The notes under the pieces are model-generated. The model was not told where the DNA came from and ran no database searches. It saw only the letters and a program-made list of their open reading frames with translations. This document shows, piece by piece, positions 28,060 to 38,044 of a DNA stretch of 64,000 nt (its first letter is position 1; the number at the start of each line of letters is the position of its first letter). The position numbers and the translations under genes are program-made. The stretch covers positions 6,386,001 to 6,450,000 of the forward strand of contig NC_067203.1 of assembly GCF_026262505.1 (NCBI RefSeq). Direction: 5' to 3'. This DNA is from Trichomonas vaginalis G3 (Eukaryota > Parabasalia > Trichomonadida > Trichomonadidae).

Positions 28060-28600
28060 GTGTTGTCAGTTTTGTAAAATAACCGTCCTATCTCCGTGCC
28101 TATGACGAAGAAGTCTTGACAAATTCAAGAGGTGAGAAAACAGGTGAAAAAACAGGTGAGATCTCACCTCTTCACCTAAACATTATTTTTGTCTGATTTT
28201 ACGAAGAAGTTTTGACAAAACATTTACGAAGAAGTCTTGACAAAACATTTACGAAGAAGTCTTGACAAATTCAAGAGGGTAGAAAAGAGGTTAGAAAAGA
28301 GGTTAGATCTAACCTTCTACCCTAAACTTTATTTTTGTCTGATTTTACGAAGAAGTTTTGACAAAACATTTACGAAGAAGTCTTGACAAAACATGAAAAC
28401 ATATATAATTTGTGAAAAGTGACACATTATATAATGTTTTCGACCCAGAAGACTAACAATTTTCCGAATAAAAACTTCATTTATACTAAACTTTTTATGG
28501 GCTAGAGGGCGCAACGCGCCTGGAAGCCCTCCGAATATAAACTTCATTTATACTAAACATCAACAGGGCTAGAAGGCACGAAGTGCCTGGAAGCCCCACT
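28060..28600 (-). repeat. Terminal non-coding zone of element 3
   Basis: It holds two AGATCT palindromes (28159, GTGAG arms; 28305, GGTTAG arms), at least five TACGAAGAAGTCTTGACAAA repeats (inverse of those at 13.6-14.3 kb), and a pair of hairpin units at 28499-28529 and 28566-28596 with different stems, GGCGC/GCGCC and GGCAC/GTGCC, inside the same GGGCT/AGCCC outer stem. The element edge is put after CCCCACT at 28600. Confidence 0.7.
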
Positions 28601-29218
28601 ACCTTTTTTTTTTTTTTTTTTTTTTTAATTTAACTCACACTATATTGAAATTAATCATTTGGTTAAGAAATTTTTTACCCATTGATTCATAATTTTTCTC
28701 ATTTTATTATTCTGTGTTGTCTATTTAAAAAACAGAATGTTCCACTCTTAAATAAGTCAGTACACAATGTCTATTAAGAAAAATTATTCAACATTAAGAG
28801 TTTAATAATTTATTTCAATATGACTCATAAAATATTTGATCTGATCAATATCAATGCATTGAATCTCATTATATTGTGATAGACAACACAGAGTGAATTT
28901 TGCTATAGTAATATATATTCTAAAAATTGCTGTTTGATTAATTATTGGAACAATTTTAGACCAAATCGTTGAAACACACTTTGAAGTTTTTGAAGAAACT
29001 AGTTCAACCATTCTAGCATTTATTTTTCAGTCCAATCATTTGAATAGAGGTACTATTTTTATTTGAAAAATTCCAAAGTAAAGGAATATTACGAAATGGG
29101 AGATATAAATCGCCTCAATTCATAGAAGGCATTAATTTGATCCACAAGAATGACTTGGGAATTCTTGGGAAATTTTAGATTTTCAAATTAGCCTCTTAAA
29201 ATCTTTTCATATCACATG
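28601..29218. other. AT-rich intergenic DNA
   Basis: A T-run of about 20 bases lies at 28605-28625. The rest is unstructured AT-rich host DNA with no open gene that I can support. Confidence 0.6.
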
Positions 29219-29223
29219 TCATT
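29219..29223 (+). promoter_or_regulatory. Initiator TCATT of the trichomonad type
   Basis: TCATTAA lies directly before the ATG at 29226. It fits the T. vaginalis initiator consensus TCA(+1)Y(T/A), which usually gives a 5' leader of about 5-20 bases. Confidence 0.7.
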
Positions 29224-29225
29224 AA

Positions 29226-30170
29226 ATGCAACAAATTCAAGATAAAGATCCGATTGAATACATAATTTGGCAAGAAAACCTATTCGAAACTATTCAATCT
29301 GCACCAAGTGATCCTCAAAACGAAGCAGATCGAAATTTGCTCTTATGCTACCAAGCTTGGGACAATTTTCGTTCAACTCCTTACATTAACAAAAAACCAA
29401 ACATTGATAGTTTCTCAATTTCTCATATTTGCAATCTTATTATCCCATTTTACATCGCAAGGTGGAATACAATTATCAGAGATGACACTCATGCGTTTCA
29501 TTTGAAGCCTGCATTAGTATATATCACAGCATTTGTTGATCAGATGAAGAGATTAAACGTTTATAACTACGATACTGAGAAATTAGTCTTTACAAGAGAA
29601 CAAATAATTTCTCAACTCTCAAACTCAGGCGAAAACTCTAAGATTGTACTTAAACAGTTACTTATTAAGAGTGTGGAAGATGCTGAAGAGCTTAGAATTC
29701 AAGTTCAACGCGAAATTGAAGAATGTTTGAAAGATCCTGTTCGTGCTGCTAAATTACAGGATATTTCAATAGCTAATGATTCTCAGCTTGTTTACAGATC
29801 TCTTGTTATCCATCAAGCAACCGAAGAAATGGGAGATATGGAAGATCTTCTTAATGATAGGGAGCAAAGTGACGTCAACCCCGATGAAATGCTTGCTGAA
29901 TCAAGATATAATTACTTTGAGAATGCCCAGGACTTATTTGATGATGAAAACTCAGATAATATCGAAATATCAAATCCATTGACATTTATTCCACATGTTA
30001 TTGCTGATTTCAAAGCTCTCCAGCGATTTGTTGCTACTCACTACCAAGATTTAACTCCAGAAGAGAGAGTACGGTTTGCAAAAGCTTTCTTTGAAGCATC
30101 AACCAAAAATCTTCCTAGTTTTATTATTAAGAAGTTCTCACAAACAATCCAATCACTGTATAGAGATTAA
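29226..30170 (+). CDS. Hypothetical host protein, 314 aa
   Basis: A whole, intron-free gene with an initiator 5 bases before the ATG and a stop codon inside TAAATAG, matching the UAAA-type 3' signal of trichomonads. The product is helical and acidic, without signal peptide or membrane span. Its C-terminal region LTPEERVRFAKAFFEASTKNLPSF looks like a tightly packed helix pair. No domain was recognised, and codon use differs from the Mavericks around it (fewer GAC/GTC-rich stretches). Probably a host gene of unknown role. Confidence 0.8.
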   Translation: MQQIQDKDPIEYIIWQENLFETIQSAPSDPQNEADRNLLLCYQAWDNFRSTPYINKKPNIDSFSISHICNLIIPFYIARWNTIIRDDTHAFHLKPALVYITAFVDQMKRLNVYNYDTEKLVFTREQIISQLSNSGENSKIVLKQLLIKSVEDAEELRIQVQREIEECLKDPVRAAKLQDISIANDSQLVYRSLVIHQATEEMGDMEDLLNDREQSDVNPDEMLAESRYNYFENAQDLFDDENSDNIEISNPLTFIPHVIADFKALQRFVATHYQDLTPEERVRFAKAFFEASTKNLPSFIIKKFSQTIQSLYRD

Positions 30171-30579
30171 ATAGATTATTTATAGATTATTATTTAAAAA
30201 AAGATTTTTTTTATGATAAGTTATGTTAATTATAAGCAAAATGAGCCTACCCACTACAATTAGAACTCATGATTTAATAGTAAATAATATCAGTTAACTA
30301 CATTTTCAATGAGAACTCATTATTTGACAGTAAATAATATAAGTTAATCAGGGTATGTCCATTTTGTTGAAGGACTCATCGTGAATACTTCCGATTTCTC
30401 AAAATCCCAAAGTAATAAATACATTTCGAGTAATTAAGGACTGTATGATAATTAGCAATTGATATTAATATATTCAATACACCAGCCAACTGTTCGGGCA
30501 TGAATTGATGAAGTATTTGTGGTGCATTTTTTTTCTGACACTTTTTTATTATAAAAATAGATTACACAGCGTTATCTTA
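30171..30579. other. Intergenic host DNA
   Basis: It holds a roughly 65-bp imperfect duplication around AGAACTCAT...AGTAAATAATATMAGTTAA (30260-30345). No gene seen. Confidence 0.6.
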
Positions 30580-31323
30580 ATGAACGATCAACTAATTCAT
30601 AAATATGATGATTTTATTGAGACTTATGAGAAACTCTTCCGCTTGAGTTCAAGTGATTCTGCCGAAGAAGTTTTTAATTTGATTTTATCTGTTTTGATCA
30701 AAAAGTATAAGGTGGTTATTTCAACTATCATTTTTAATTTACTCACAGCAGTTCAGTGTAATTATCAATTCATCGAACTTTATATTAAAATTTTAAACCA
30801 ATTATTATCAAAATATTCTTTCAAGTTCAATTCGTTTTTACAAAAATCATCCATAGCTGATATTGCTAAACAATTAAAAGTATTCCAAACAAACAATCCA
30901 AATGGAGGTTTACAAGTCGATTTTGATCGAAAATCATTTCCGAAAGAAGGAGAAATATTATACATAATCATGAACGACCAAATTGACAAATTCAAAGAAT
31001 ATGTTAGTCATGAATCAATAGAATCATTTTCAGCGAATATTAGTGTCTATCAGATGCACTCACCTATTGAAGCATGCTGTTATTTCGGATCTGTTAACAT
31101 TTTCTTTTTCCTCCTTACGAATTTAAATGTCGCAATGACACCAAAATGCCTTTTATACTCAATTTTTGGTAGAAATACAGACATCATCAATGAATGCATG
31201 AAAAACATTAAAATGAACAAATATGCATTAGAAAGTACAATCGCATCTCATAACTACGAATTTCTCGAATATCTTTTTAAAAGAGATCTTATTAATATTT
31301 CAGATCTTGATATAGATAAAATA

Positions 31324-32626
31324 TAGGGTGTCCAAAGGTGTGTTTAGCACAAACCTGAATACTGCGAATAGAAATAAACAAGTTACATATATATAAAGTT
31401 TATTTAAATATAATCACCATTGGATTCAATCACGCGTTCGCAGCGATCGATCCAGGCTTGAAAGACACGCTTTAAATCATCATGAGAAAATTGCTCAAAT
31501 TACTCTCTTACAAAATTTTCAAGATCATCTGGACTCGCGAATTCGCGTCCTTCAGCTCTCTTTTTTAGCGTGCCGAATAAATAAAAGTCAGAGGGTGCAA
31601 TATCAGGTGAATAAATTGGGTTTGGAACGACTTTGACATTGTTTTCCACCAAGTAATTCATTACCTTATGACTTTTGTGAACTCTTGAATTATCAAAATG
31701 AATTGCAAACTTTTGTTTTTGTTGTTTGGATTTGTCAAACTCATCAGAATTGATAATTTGAGTAAGAACATTGTCAAATAGATACTGCGCATTCATCGTA
31801 TTAGGTTTTTGAAGAATATCAATTGCGATGATGTCATTCACGCCCCAAAAAACCGACAACATAATCATTGATGTGTCAATTTTTTTCTTCGGGAATGTTT
31901 GCGGATTTTCATCCTTCGGGATCCACATGATTTTGGCTTCTGTTGCATATTGAAACCAAGACTTGTCCCCTGTTACTAAAAAGCGAAACTTCTTGGATTG
32001 ATACGCACGCAATATAGAGAGGAGCTCTTTCGAAGATTGGACTCTAGATTTTTTTTGAACTGAATTAAGGTTGTGCGGAACCCAACGTGTATACGCTAGT
32101 TTGTAGTTCAAATAATTGTGCAGATAATAACTGACTGTTGTACGTTGTATCTTTGTCATCTCCTCTATCCTTCTGAGTGATGCTCTTGGGTCTTCATCTA
32201 GCACTTGAAGAATTGCTTTGATTTTTCTTTGATCCGGCGATTTTTTGTCAATTTTTATGATGGGCGCCTTTTTGTTCATGAAGTGATACATCCTAACATG
32301 ATACGTTACAGTGGAATAGCTAGGAGCATCCATACCGAAGCATTTTACCAATGTCTCGTAGATTTTTTACAGTCTTTGCATTTTTTTGCAAGAGCGAGGA
32401 TGTTTTCTTTATGATTCATTAAAAAATGAAAAAAAATCCCGCCAAAATTTCCCGCGAAACCGCCTTTTGTCTCAAAATTCATTTTATATCCCGGCATGGC
32501 GCCAAAATACAACTTACTCATCATATACATATATTCATATTTTTTATTATATATTTATAATCAGCATATATCTCCTTTAATAGTCTCATATAGAGCGCTG
32601 TGCTAAACGCACCTTTGGACACCCTA
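31324..32626 (-). mobile_element. Tvmar1-like mariner DNA transposon, 1303 bp
   Basis: The ends are inverted repeats TAGGGTGTCCAAAGGTG(T/C)GTTTAGCACA, flanked by a TA duplication (31322-31323 and 32627-32628). Removing it restores a continuous AAAATATTAACATC in the ankyrin gene, as in the paralogue. Length, ends and transposase fit the Tvmar1 family of T. vaginalis. Confidence 0.93.
31404..32419 (-). pseudogene. Mariner transposase (DD34D)
   Basis: The main frame (31500-32351) has a helix-turn-helix N-terminal region and the catalytic triad: Asp129 in VTGDKSW, Asp220 in IHFDNSR and Asp255 in YSPDIAPSD, with 34 residues between the last two. The protein cuts out and pastes the element at TA sites. 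Two faults are visible: a shift at the T6 run at 32363-32368 near the N-terminus, where MNHKENILALAKK precedes, and an in-frame TAA at 31500, after which the normal tail (RVFQAWIDRCERVI...NGDY) continues to 31404. The copy is therefore inactive. Expected full length about 338 residues. Confidence 0.9.
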
Positions 32627-34192
32627 TATTAACATCTCAAAATTTGAAAGCAGTTTTTCCGTTGTACGAAAAAGATAAAAATTCAATCATTCCCTGGTGT
32701 GCTGGACTTCCACAGGCAATAGATATTCTCAAAGATAAAAATTTAGATTTATCAAGAAAATCTTCTGATGACAAAAATATTTTGCATTTTGCAACTCTAT
32801 AAGATAATTTTGGGACTTGCAAATTTGCGTTAGAAGTTTTAAAATTTGATATTAATTCATGGGATATACATCGTCGTACACCTCTTTATTATGCAATTAA
32901 AAATAACAACAAACAAGTTGCAGAGTATCTCATTTCTCATGGAGCAGCCTTAGATGATTATGGGAAAAATTTCAAGATGAATGCTTTACATACTGCCGTA
33001 AGGTACCAATGCTATGAAATTATAAAAATTCTATTAAGACATGGCGAAAATATCAATAGATATTGTTTTGGCCAAAGAACTGTCCTTCATTGTGCAGCAA
33101 AGAGGAATTACACATCAATGGCAGAATTTCTTATCCAACAGCAGAGAGCAAATCTTTAGAAAGTGCAAAATTACTTATTTCTCATGGTGCAGATGTCAAC
33201 ATAAAAAAGAATAATGGATATACAGCCCTTCATTCATCTGTATATTCTGGAAGCAAAGAAATAACTGAGCTCCTCATTTCTCACGGCGCAAATGTCAATG
33301 AAAAAACTGAAGAAGGATCCACACCATTGCATATAGCAATCGAACGTAACTTTTTTGAAATCGCAGAACTTCTTATTTCACATGGTGCTAATGTTAATGC
33401 AAAATCCAAAAACGGTACCACTGCTCTCCATTTACTCTCGCAGACTGATTTTCAGAGCAATATTGAATATCTTATTTCGAAAGGCGCCGATGTCAATATC
33501 CCCGATGAATTAGGGAAAACACCTCTCCATTTTGCAGTTGAAAGAGAACGTAAATTCTCTGTTATAACTCTTATTTCACACGGTGCCAATATCAATTCAA
33601 AAGATTCATCTGGACAACTCCTCTTCATTTTGCAGTAGCAGCAGGGTTTGAAGAAATTGTTGGAATTCTTATTTTGAATGGGGCAAATATTAATGCAAAA
33701 GATACTTCAGGACAAACTCCTCTTCACTATGCTACCAAAAAGAAATTTAATTCAATAATGAATCTTCTTATTTCAGAAGGTGCTGATATTAATTCACAAG
33801 ATGAAAAAGGAAGATCAGCTCTCCATTTTGCTGTTGAAACCTTTAGTAAAGTAAACGTTGCTCTTCTTAAATCCAAAGGAGCCAATCTCGATATAAAAGA
33901 TAATGACGGTCGCACACCTCTTCATTACTCAATTTCCAATTCCACTACTAGGAAAGAAATAATGGAATTCATTATTTCTAATGGTGCTGATATCAATGCA
34001 AAAGATAAAAATGGCTGGACTGCTCTTCACATTACAGCATCAGAAGGCAAGAAAATATTGGCCGATATTCTTATATCTCATGGAATCGATATCAATGCAA
34101 AAGATCATGAAGGTAATAGCGCCCTATATTATGCTTCAGAACGCAAGCATCATACAACAGTCAAATCCCTTATTTCACATGGGGCTAATTAG

Positions 34193-34276
34193 AAAGTTTT
34201 TGAATACACATGTTCCAAGATGATGAACGGAATCAGGAGTTTCAAAATGAATGAAATTTGTACTAAAACATTAGTA
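34193..34276. other. Short host spacer before element 2
   Basis: Remnant 3' flank of the ankyrin gene. It leads straight to the target duplication of element 2. Confidence 0.6.
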
Positions 34277-34281
34277 ATTAT
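34277..34281 (+). repeat. Target site duplication, left (ATTAT)
   Basis: ATTAT directly precedes AGTTAGTATGG; the same five bases follow CCATACTAACT at 56755-56759. A 5-bp duplication is in the range reported for Mavericks. Confidence 0.8.
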
Positions 34282-34909
34282 AGTTAGTATGGTTATGTTG
34301 GGTACGGCGGCACTGCGTTCCACCTTACCCAACATAACCTTAAATATTTACAAAACCGCCACCCACTTCACTTCACTAACGAACTCACTAATGTAAAAAA
34401 TAAACGTTCTCACTATCGTTCTCACTAACGACTTCACTAATGTTCTCATAAATTTTCCTCAATATCTTCATCATCAGTGTTAACCCTATTGTAGTCATAC
34501 TTGAAGCCATAAACTTTCTCTAACTTCTTAACGTACAATTTACATAACTTACCTTCGTCATCATATGGTTTAATGATATAACTATTTCTATCTTTATACA
34601 CAGTCAATGAAAAGTCAACTGGTCTCGGATGTATTTGAAAGAACATGTTATGCTCAGGAAGGAAGAATAAATGTTTAAATGTATGTTTGTTATATTTTTC
34701 GATTTGTATGAGTTGCTTTTGTTCTGTCATTTACATCCAAATAAAAATTTTCAGTAAAATAAAAAATAAACTTAAAAATTAATGATATCACCACCCTCAC
34801 ACGTATGAAAACATAGCCCAAAAATAAATTTAGGGTAGATGGGTATATCTAACCGATTTCTAACCTCATTTCTACCCTGTTGAATTCATTGCTTTATAAC
34901 TCTCTTCCT
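34282..34909 (+). repeat. Left terminal inverted repeat of element 2
   Basis: About 0.62 kb matching 56133-56754 in reverse. It contains the 94-residue gene in full, and its inner edge falls in the last codons of the 78-residue gene. The part from 34831 to 34880 holds a palindrome that differs in sequence from its partner. Confidence 0.85.
34446..34730 (-). CDS. HNH-associated C-terminal domain, 94 aa, left repeat copy
   Basis: Whole copy of the gene at 4550-4834, inside the left terminal repeat, in a GATGTAAATG start context. The same domain ends the HNH proteins in this window. Because the gene is in both terminal repeats, it reads outward-in twice, from each end of the element. It may bind DNA at the ends; this is inference. 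Confidence 0.6.
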   Translation of the reverse strand: MTEQKQLIQIEKYNKHTFKHLFFLPEHNMFFQIHPRPVDFSLTVYKDRNSYIIKPYDDEGKLCKLYVKKLEKVYGFKYDYNRVNTDDEDIEENL

Positions 34910-35130
34910 TTCTCCAACTCTTCTAACTTCTTCCTAAGTTTAGCAATGTTGTCCTCATGAAGTTTAATCTTTCTCAAAATTCCTTCTTTATCTAATGGTT
35001 GCTTTATCTTTCTAAACTGAACTCTACCATCCTTCATAGTATGAATGTAAAAACCTTCTGGAATAGTTCCTGATTTAATGTATTCTACCAAAAACTTTTG
35101 TTTCATTGCTTCAGTGACTTTAGTCGTCAT
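34894..35130 (-). CDS. Small Maverick protein, 78 aa
   Basis: A short basic protein with a FYIHTMKDGRVQFRKIKQPL beta-hairpin, also found as FYYVSQSKDGKIYVRKRKVPL at the head of 37265-37693, and a C-terminal coiled coil (NIAKLRKKLEELEKG). The end of the gene lies in the terminal repeat, whose copy on the right is read in another frame by an unrelated gene. Start MTTKVTEAMK after TTTTTATTTAATTGAA. It looks whole. Confidence 0.55.
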   Translation of the reverse strand: MTTKVTEAMKQKFLVEYIKSGTIPEGFYIHTMKDGRVQFRKIKQPLDKEGILRKIKLHEDNIAKLRKKLEELEKGREL

Positions 35131-35177
35131 TTCAATTAAATAAAAATTTTAATATTAAATAAAAATAACGTTATTTT

Positions 35178-35633
35178 TCAGTAAGGAAACGCAGGAGTTT
35201 TACGATTTATTTGAGGAGTAGGTTCTGGTTTAAATGTTGGAGTCGGTTTAGGAGTTGACTTTTGAACAGGAGTTTGTACTTCCATAGGTTCAGGAGTCAT
35301 TGAAGGTTTTGCTTGTGAAGTGTTGTTTTGGCGAAGGTGTTGGAGTTTGTTTAACTTCAGCTACTTCAGTATTATTTACAACATTTGCTTTATTTCTTTT
35401 CAACATCATAACTGCTCCTGCTGTAGCTAGCAAACCTAGTGGAGACCATATCTTATATAAGGACTTGACCAAATGCTATTTTTGACAGGAGCTGGTGGAG
35501 CACCTAACCTTGGTGAGACTGCTCTTTGCCATTGTGCAGCTCGTAAGAAATATTCAATAGGTGCTCCATAATCGTTTGGTAAAGTTTGTTTCATAGATGG
35601 TGAAGGTTCACGAGAGCTTGATGAAGAACTCAT
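35178..35633 (-). pseudogene. Pro/Ser-rich single-span membrane protein, broken
   Basis: N-terminus MSSSSSSREPSPSMKQT, then a hydrophobic segment (IWSPLGLLATAGAVMMLKR) and a Pro/Thr-rich tail with PTPTFKPEPTPQ. A minor membrane protein of the virion would fit. About one break. Start in a TTATAAATG context. Confidence 0.45.
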
Positions 35634-35710
35634 TTATAAGCTTTAAAAATAAACGTTCATCCTTTATTCCTCACCGTCGTCCGTAGCTAAGTTATAGTCA
35701 TCTAATCTTA

Positions 35711-37237
35711 TTATTGGATTCCATTAGCACGCACCTGAATGGCAAAGCAACAATCCCTCATAAATCCAATAAGTGGTTTTGGTACATTTTCAGTTGCTAG
35801 TTCAATAGGTCCTTTAACAGACAATTTGTATGTTATTGGAGCAGTAGATGTTTGACCTTGCTGGAAGCAAAAGTCCACTTCTGTTGGAAAACCACATAAG
35901 AAATGTGTGTTGTCATAGCTATCCCATTTATGTTCCACACTACCATCATCCACCAATGACCTCATAACATCTTCATTAAATCCTATCATATCATTGTTTG
36001 TATTGCAGGCGTTCGCAACCATTTCATAAAATACAGGTCCATATGATTTTTCGGGTTCTGCAGGCATATTTCCATAAGCTCCCATGGAAAGCTGAAGATA
36101 TTTAAACTTAGGGTTCTCAAAATTAACATAATAGTTGTCTTTCTTTCTAAATAGTGCCCAAATACTTTTAACATTAATAGGCGTATAAGCTGCTGTAAAT
36201 GTTGCACTTGAACTATCTGTATTCTTTGAGAATGAACCGTCCATAGGAATCCAATCCATAACTTTAACAGGAAAACATAAAGCCTCGTTTGTATAATGTT
36301 CTACAAGTTCTGTATAAATGTTAGGGTCTAAAGAGAATGACTTTGGATGAATGAAACATTCATTAAAATCCATCTTTGTTCGAAATAGTTGCTGGGTTAC
36401 AGTTGTAATAGTAACTGTTCCACTAGCTTCTATTGCCTTCGTTATCATAGTGAATGGTTCATTCCATGGAACAAATTTATTTGTCGGTGGATTTGAATCT
36501 GAAGCAAATGCAACTTTAAGAGTTGGATTGAAAGCAATGATATCATTTACAGATATAGATGTGCATTGTAAGGCGTCGCTACTGAACTTTACTTTAAGCT
36601 GAATGTTTCCTGCAAAAGCTGGAATAAATCGAATAGCTTCTAATGGAAGGAATCTTCTAACAGGAATTCTTAAACGAAGCTTAAAATCAAATGATTTTCC
36701 TGCTGTAATTGGACCACTAACAATTTGTCCTGTTCTGCATGTTCCCGAATGACTCCATACATCTTCATGTCGAGTCTTTGAGAAAACATCTACTTTCTTT
36801 ATTTGTTCGGTAGTTTGTGAGTTTGAAGTTATATATGCTTCTTCTCTTGCGTTGTCTTGAGAATATACGATACGACCATTTGCAAGGATTTGATATCCAG
36901 CAACTGCATAGAAAGCGTCATCGAAACCAATCCAAAATCCTGGTGGGTTTGTTTTATTGGAACCTGAACCAATTTCTTTATCTACAATAAATTGACCTTC
37001 CATTTTATACGTAATGAATGTATTGTAAAGGTCCAACATATTTTCACCAGGAGGTGAGAGATTGAATGTTACCCATGTGTTATCTTTAGCAGTTCCAGGT
37101 TGTGATGGAATCTTTGCGTCAGAATATTTTCTATTAGTGTCACCAATTTGAACTGCATTGTCTATGATATCGAAATATGAGCGAATCTGATGAATATGCT
37201 CTGCTGGAGTAAATTCGTTTAGCTGTTCGTTCTGCAT
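35711..37237 (-). CDS. Major capsid protein, 508 aa
   Basis: A whole gene of the length expected for Polinton major capsid proteins with a double jelly-roll fold. The middle has GYQILANGRIVYSQ and RLRIPVRRFLPLEAIRF; the C-terminal part is beta-rich with GFPTEVDFCFQQG and ends FAIQVRANG. The same outline is seen in the decayed gene at 23075-24679 of element 3. It forms the icosahedral shell; family and fold assignments rest on length, beta-rich character and placement, as I could not run a profile search. Confidence 0.75.
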   Translation of the reverse strand: MQNEQLNEFTPAEHIHQIRSYFDIIDNAVQIGDTNRKYSDAKIPSQPGTAKDNTWVTFNLSPPGENMLDLYNTFITYKMEGQFIVDKEIGSGSNKTNPPGFWIGFDDAFYAVAGYQILANGRIVYSQDNAREEAYITSNSQTTEQIKKVDVFSKTRHEDVWSHSGTCRTGQIVSGPITAGKSFDFKLRLRIPVRRFLPLEAIRFIPAFAGNIQLKVKFSSDALQCTSISVNDIIAFNPTLKVAFASDSNPPTNKFVPWNEPFTMITKAIEASGTVTITTVTQQLFRTKMDFNECFIHPKSFSLDPNIYTELVEHYTNEALCFPVKVMDWIPMDGSFSKNTDSSSATFTAAYTPINVKSIWALFRKKDNYYVNFENPKFKYLQLSMGAYGNMPAEPEKSYGPVFYEMVANACNTNNDMIGFNEDVMRSLVDDGSVEHKWDSYDNTHFLCGFPTEVDFCFQQGQTSTAPITYKLSVKGPIELATENVPKPLIGFMRDCCFAIQVRANGIQ

Positions 37238-37264
37238 GTATTTACTTCAGATAAAAATATCTAT

Positions 37265-37693
37265 TTACTTCATTATTCTCACTCTTCTTCTTGGCATTCG
37301 TGGTGGAAGTTGTTTCTTGACATTTTCAATGAACTGTACATTCTCTTTTGTCTCAACTTCTTTCACTGGCGGGTCAGGGTTCTTTGACTCGGTTTGTTTT
37401 TCAATGAAATTCACGAACTTTGCAATAAGCTCTTGGTTCGTTATTGAAAGTACATCTGGCTTCTTTTCTTCTGGTTCTATTGACTTTTCAGTTTGAACAG
37501 AAGGTTTTATATGGGCTTCGCCCTCGGTGTCATGCACCTTAATGTTGTCGCTTTCTGCATTCGCTAATGGAACCTTTCTTTTTCTTACATATATTTTACC
37601 ATCTTTACTCTGACTTACGTAATAGAAAGGATGTTGTATTCCTCTTGCGTCATTTAATATAATAGACTCTCGTTCTGATTTTGACAAGCTCAT
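37265..37693 (-). CDS. Maverick hypothetical protein, 142 aa, with hairpin-coded TEGEAH
   Basis: Starts in a GTAAAATG context. The head repeats the FYYVSQSKDGKIYVRK hairpin of the 78-residue gene. The middle contains HDTEGEAHIK, encoded by the GC-rich hairpin GGGCTTCGCCC at 37513-37523, and the end is a basic PPRMPRRRVRI. Just upstream of the capsid gene; perhaps a scaffolding or core protein. Whole. Confidence 0.55.
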   Translation of the reverse strand: MSLSKSERESIILNDARGIQHPFYYVSQSKDGKIYVRKRKVPLANAESDNIKVHDTEGEAHIKPSVQTEKSIEPEEKKPDVLSITNQELIAKFVNFIEKQTESKNPDPPVKEVETKENVQFIENVKKQLPPRMPRRRVRIMK

Positions 37694-37738
37694 TTTACAT
37701 TGGTTAAAGTTTTAATTTAGTTTTTTATCTGCAGTCAA

Positions 37739-38044
37739 ATGACTCAGACAAGTCCTACGGACAAGACTCAAGGGGTCATAGATGTTGAAGCATTGAAGAA
37801 AGAAATTCGCGAGCAAATTTTATCCGAACTGAAGGAACAAAAACAAGAACAAAAGCCAGAGAGACCAAAGAGAAAACTTAGTGAAAAACAACTTGCTGCA
37901 TTAGCTGCTGGAAGACAAAAGAACCCAAGACTACTGGCGAAAAAAGCTAGAGAAGAAGCTGAAGCAAAAGCTAAAGAAGCTGAAGCAAGAAAGAGTAAAT
38001 GGTTTATTTTTATCCGAATTAAATGTATAGACAAATACCTTTAA
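37739..38044 (+). CDS. Basic coiled-coil Maverick protein, 101 aa
   Basis: The N-terminal part is acidic coiled coil (VEALKKEIREQILSELKE), then a KPERPKRKLSEKQLAALAAGR stretch and a Lys/Arg-rich alpha helix. It overlaps the next gene by about 20 bp in a different frame. Possibly a DNA-condensing protein; function unknown. Confidence 0.5.
   Translation: MTQTSPTDKTQGVIDVEALKKEIREQILSELKEQKQEQKPERPKRKLSEKQLAALAAGRQKNPRLLAKKAREEAEAKAKEAEARKSKWFIFIRIKCIDKYL

Larger units (their letters stand above)
5028..28600. mobile_element. Maverick/Polinton element 3 (host of element 1), right-hand part
   Basis: From 5028 the DNA continues a methyltransferase frame cut by element 1 and then runs through integrase, HNH, KilA-N, ATPase, helicase and capsid genes. 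The outer limit is placed at about 28600, where a paired hairpin block ends CCCCACT and is followed by a T-run and plain AT-rich host DNA. The matching left terminus is outside the window, so the end is tentative. No polymerase B gene is visible in this part. Many genes are open; roughly ten look broken. It predates element 1. Confidence 0.75.
30580..34192 (+). pseudogene. Ankyrin-repeat gene (DUF3447 type) split by a mariner
   Basis: The start is set at 30580 (MNDQLIHKYDDF), which aligns with MSDQLLNKYDDF of the paralogue at 59121; an upstream in-frame ATG is ignored. The N-terminal 230 residues are the DUF3447-like region, then a mariner (31324-32626) interrupts the frame. Ankyrin repeats resume at 32629 with units of the type TPLHYA...LISHGADIN. 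After the insertion there are further faults: a stop near 32800 (LHFATL*), a deletion near 33150 and a one-base loss near 33620. It was a protein-interaction scaffold of the large trichomonad ankyrin family and is now dead. Confidence 0.85.

Noticed and set aside
28605-28625. T-run as a poly(A) tail of a retroposed element
   Set aside because: It directly abuts the Maverick end and no LINE or SINE body or target duplication is visible.
30505-30579. Upstream ATG of the ankyrin gene as true start
   Set aside because: The extra 25 residues have no match in the paralogue at 59121, which starts at the equivalent of 30580.
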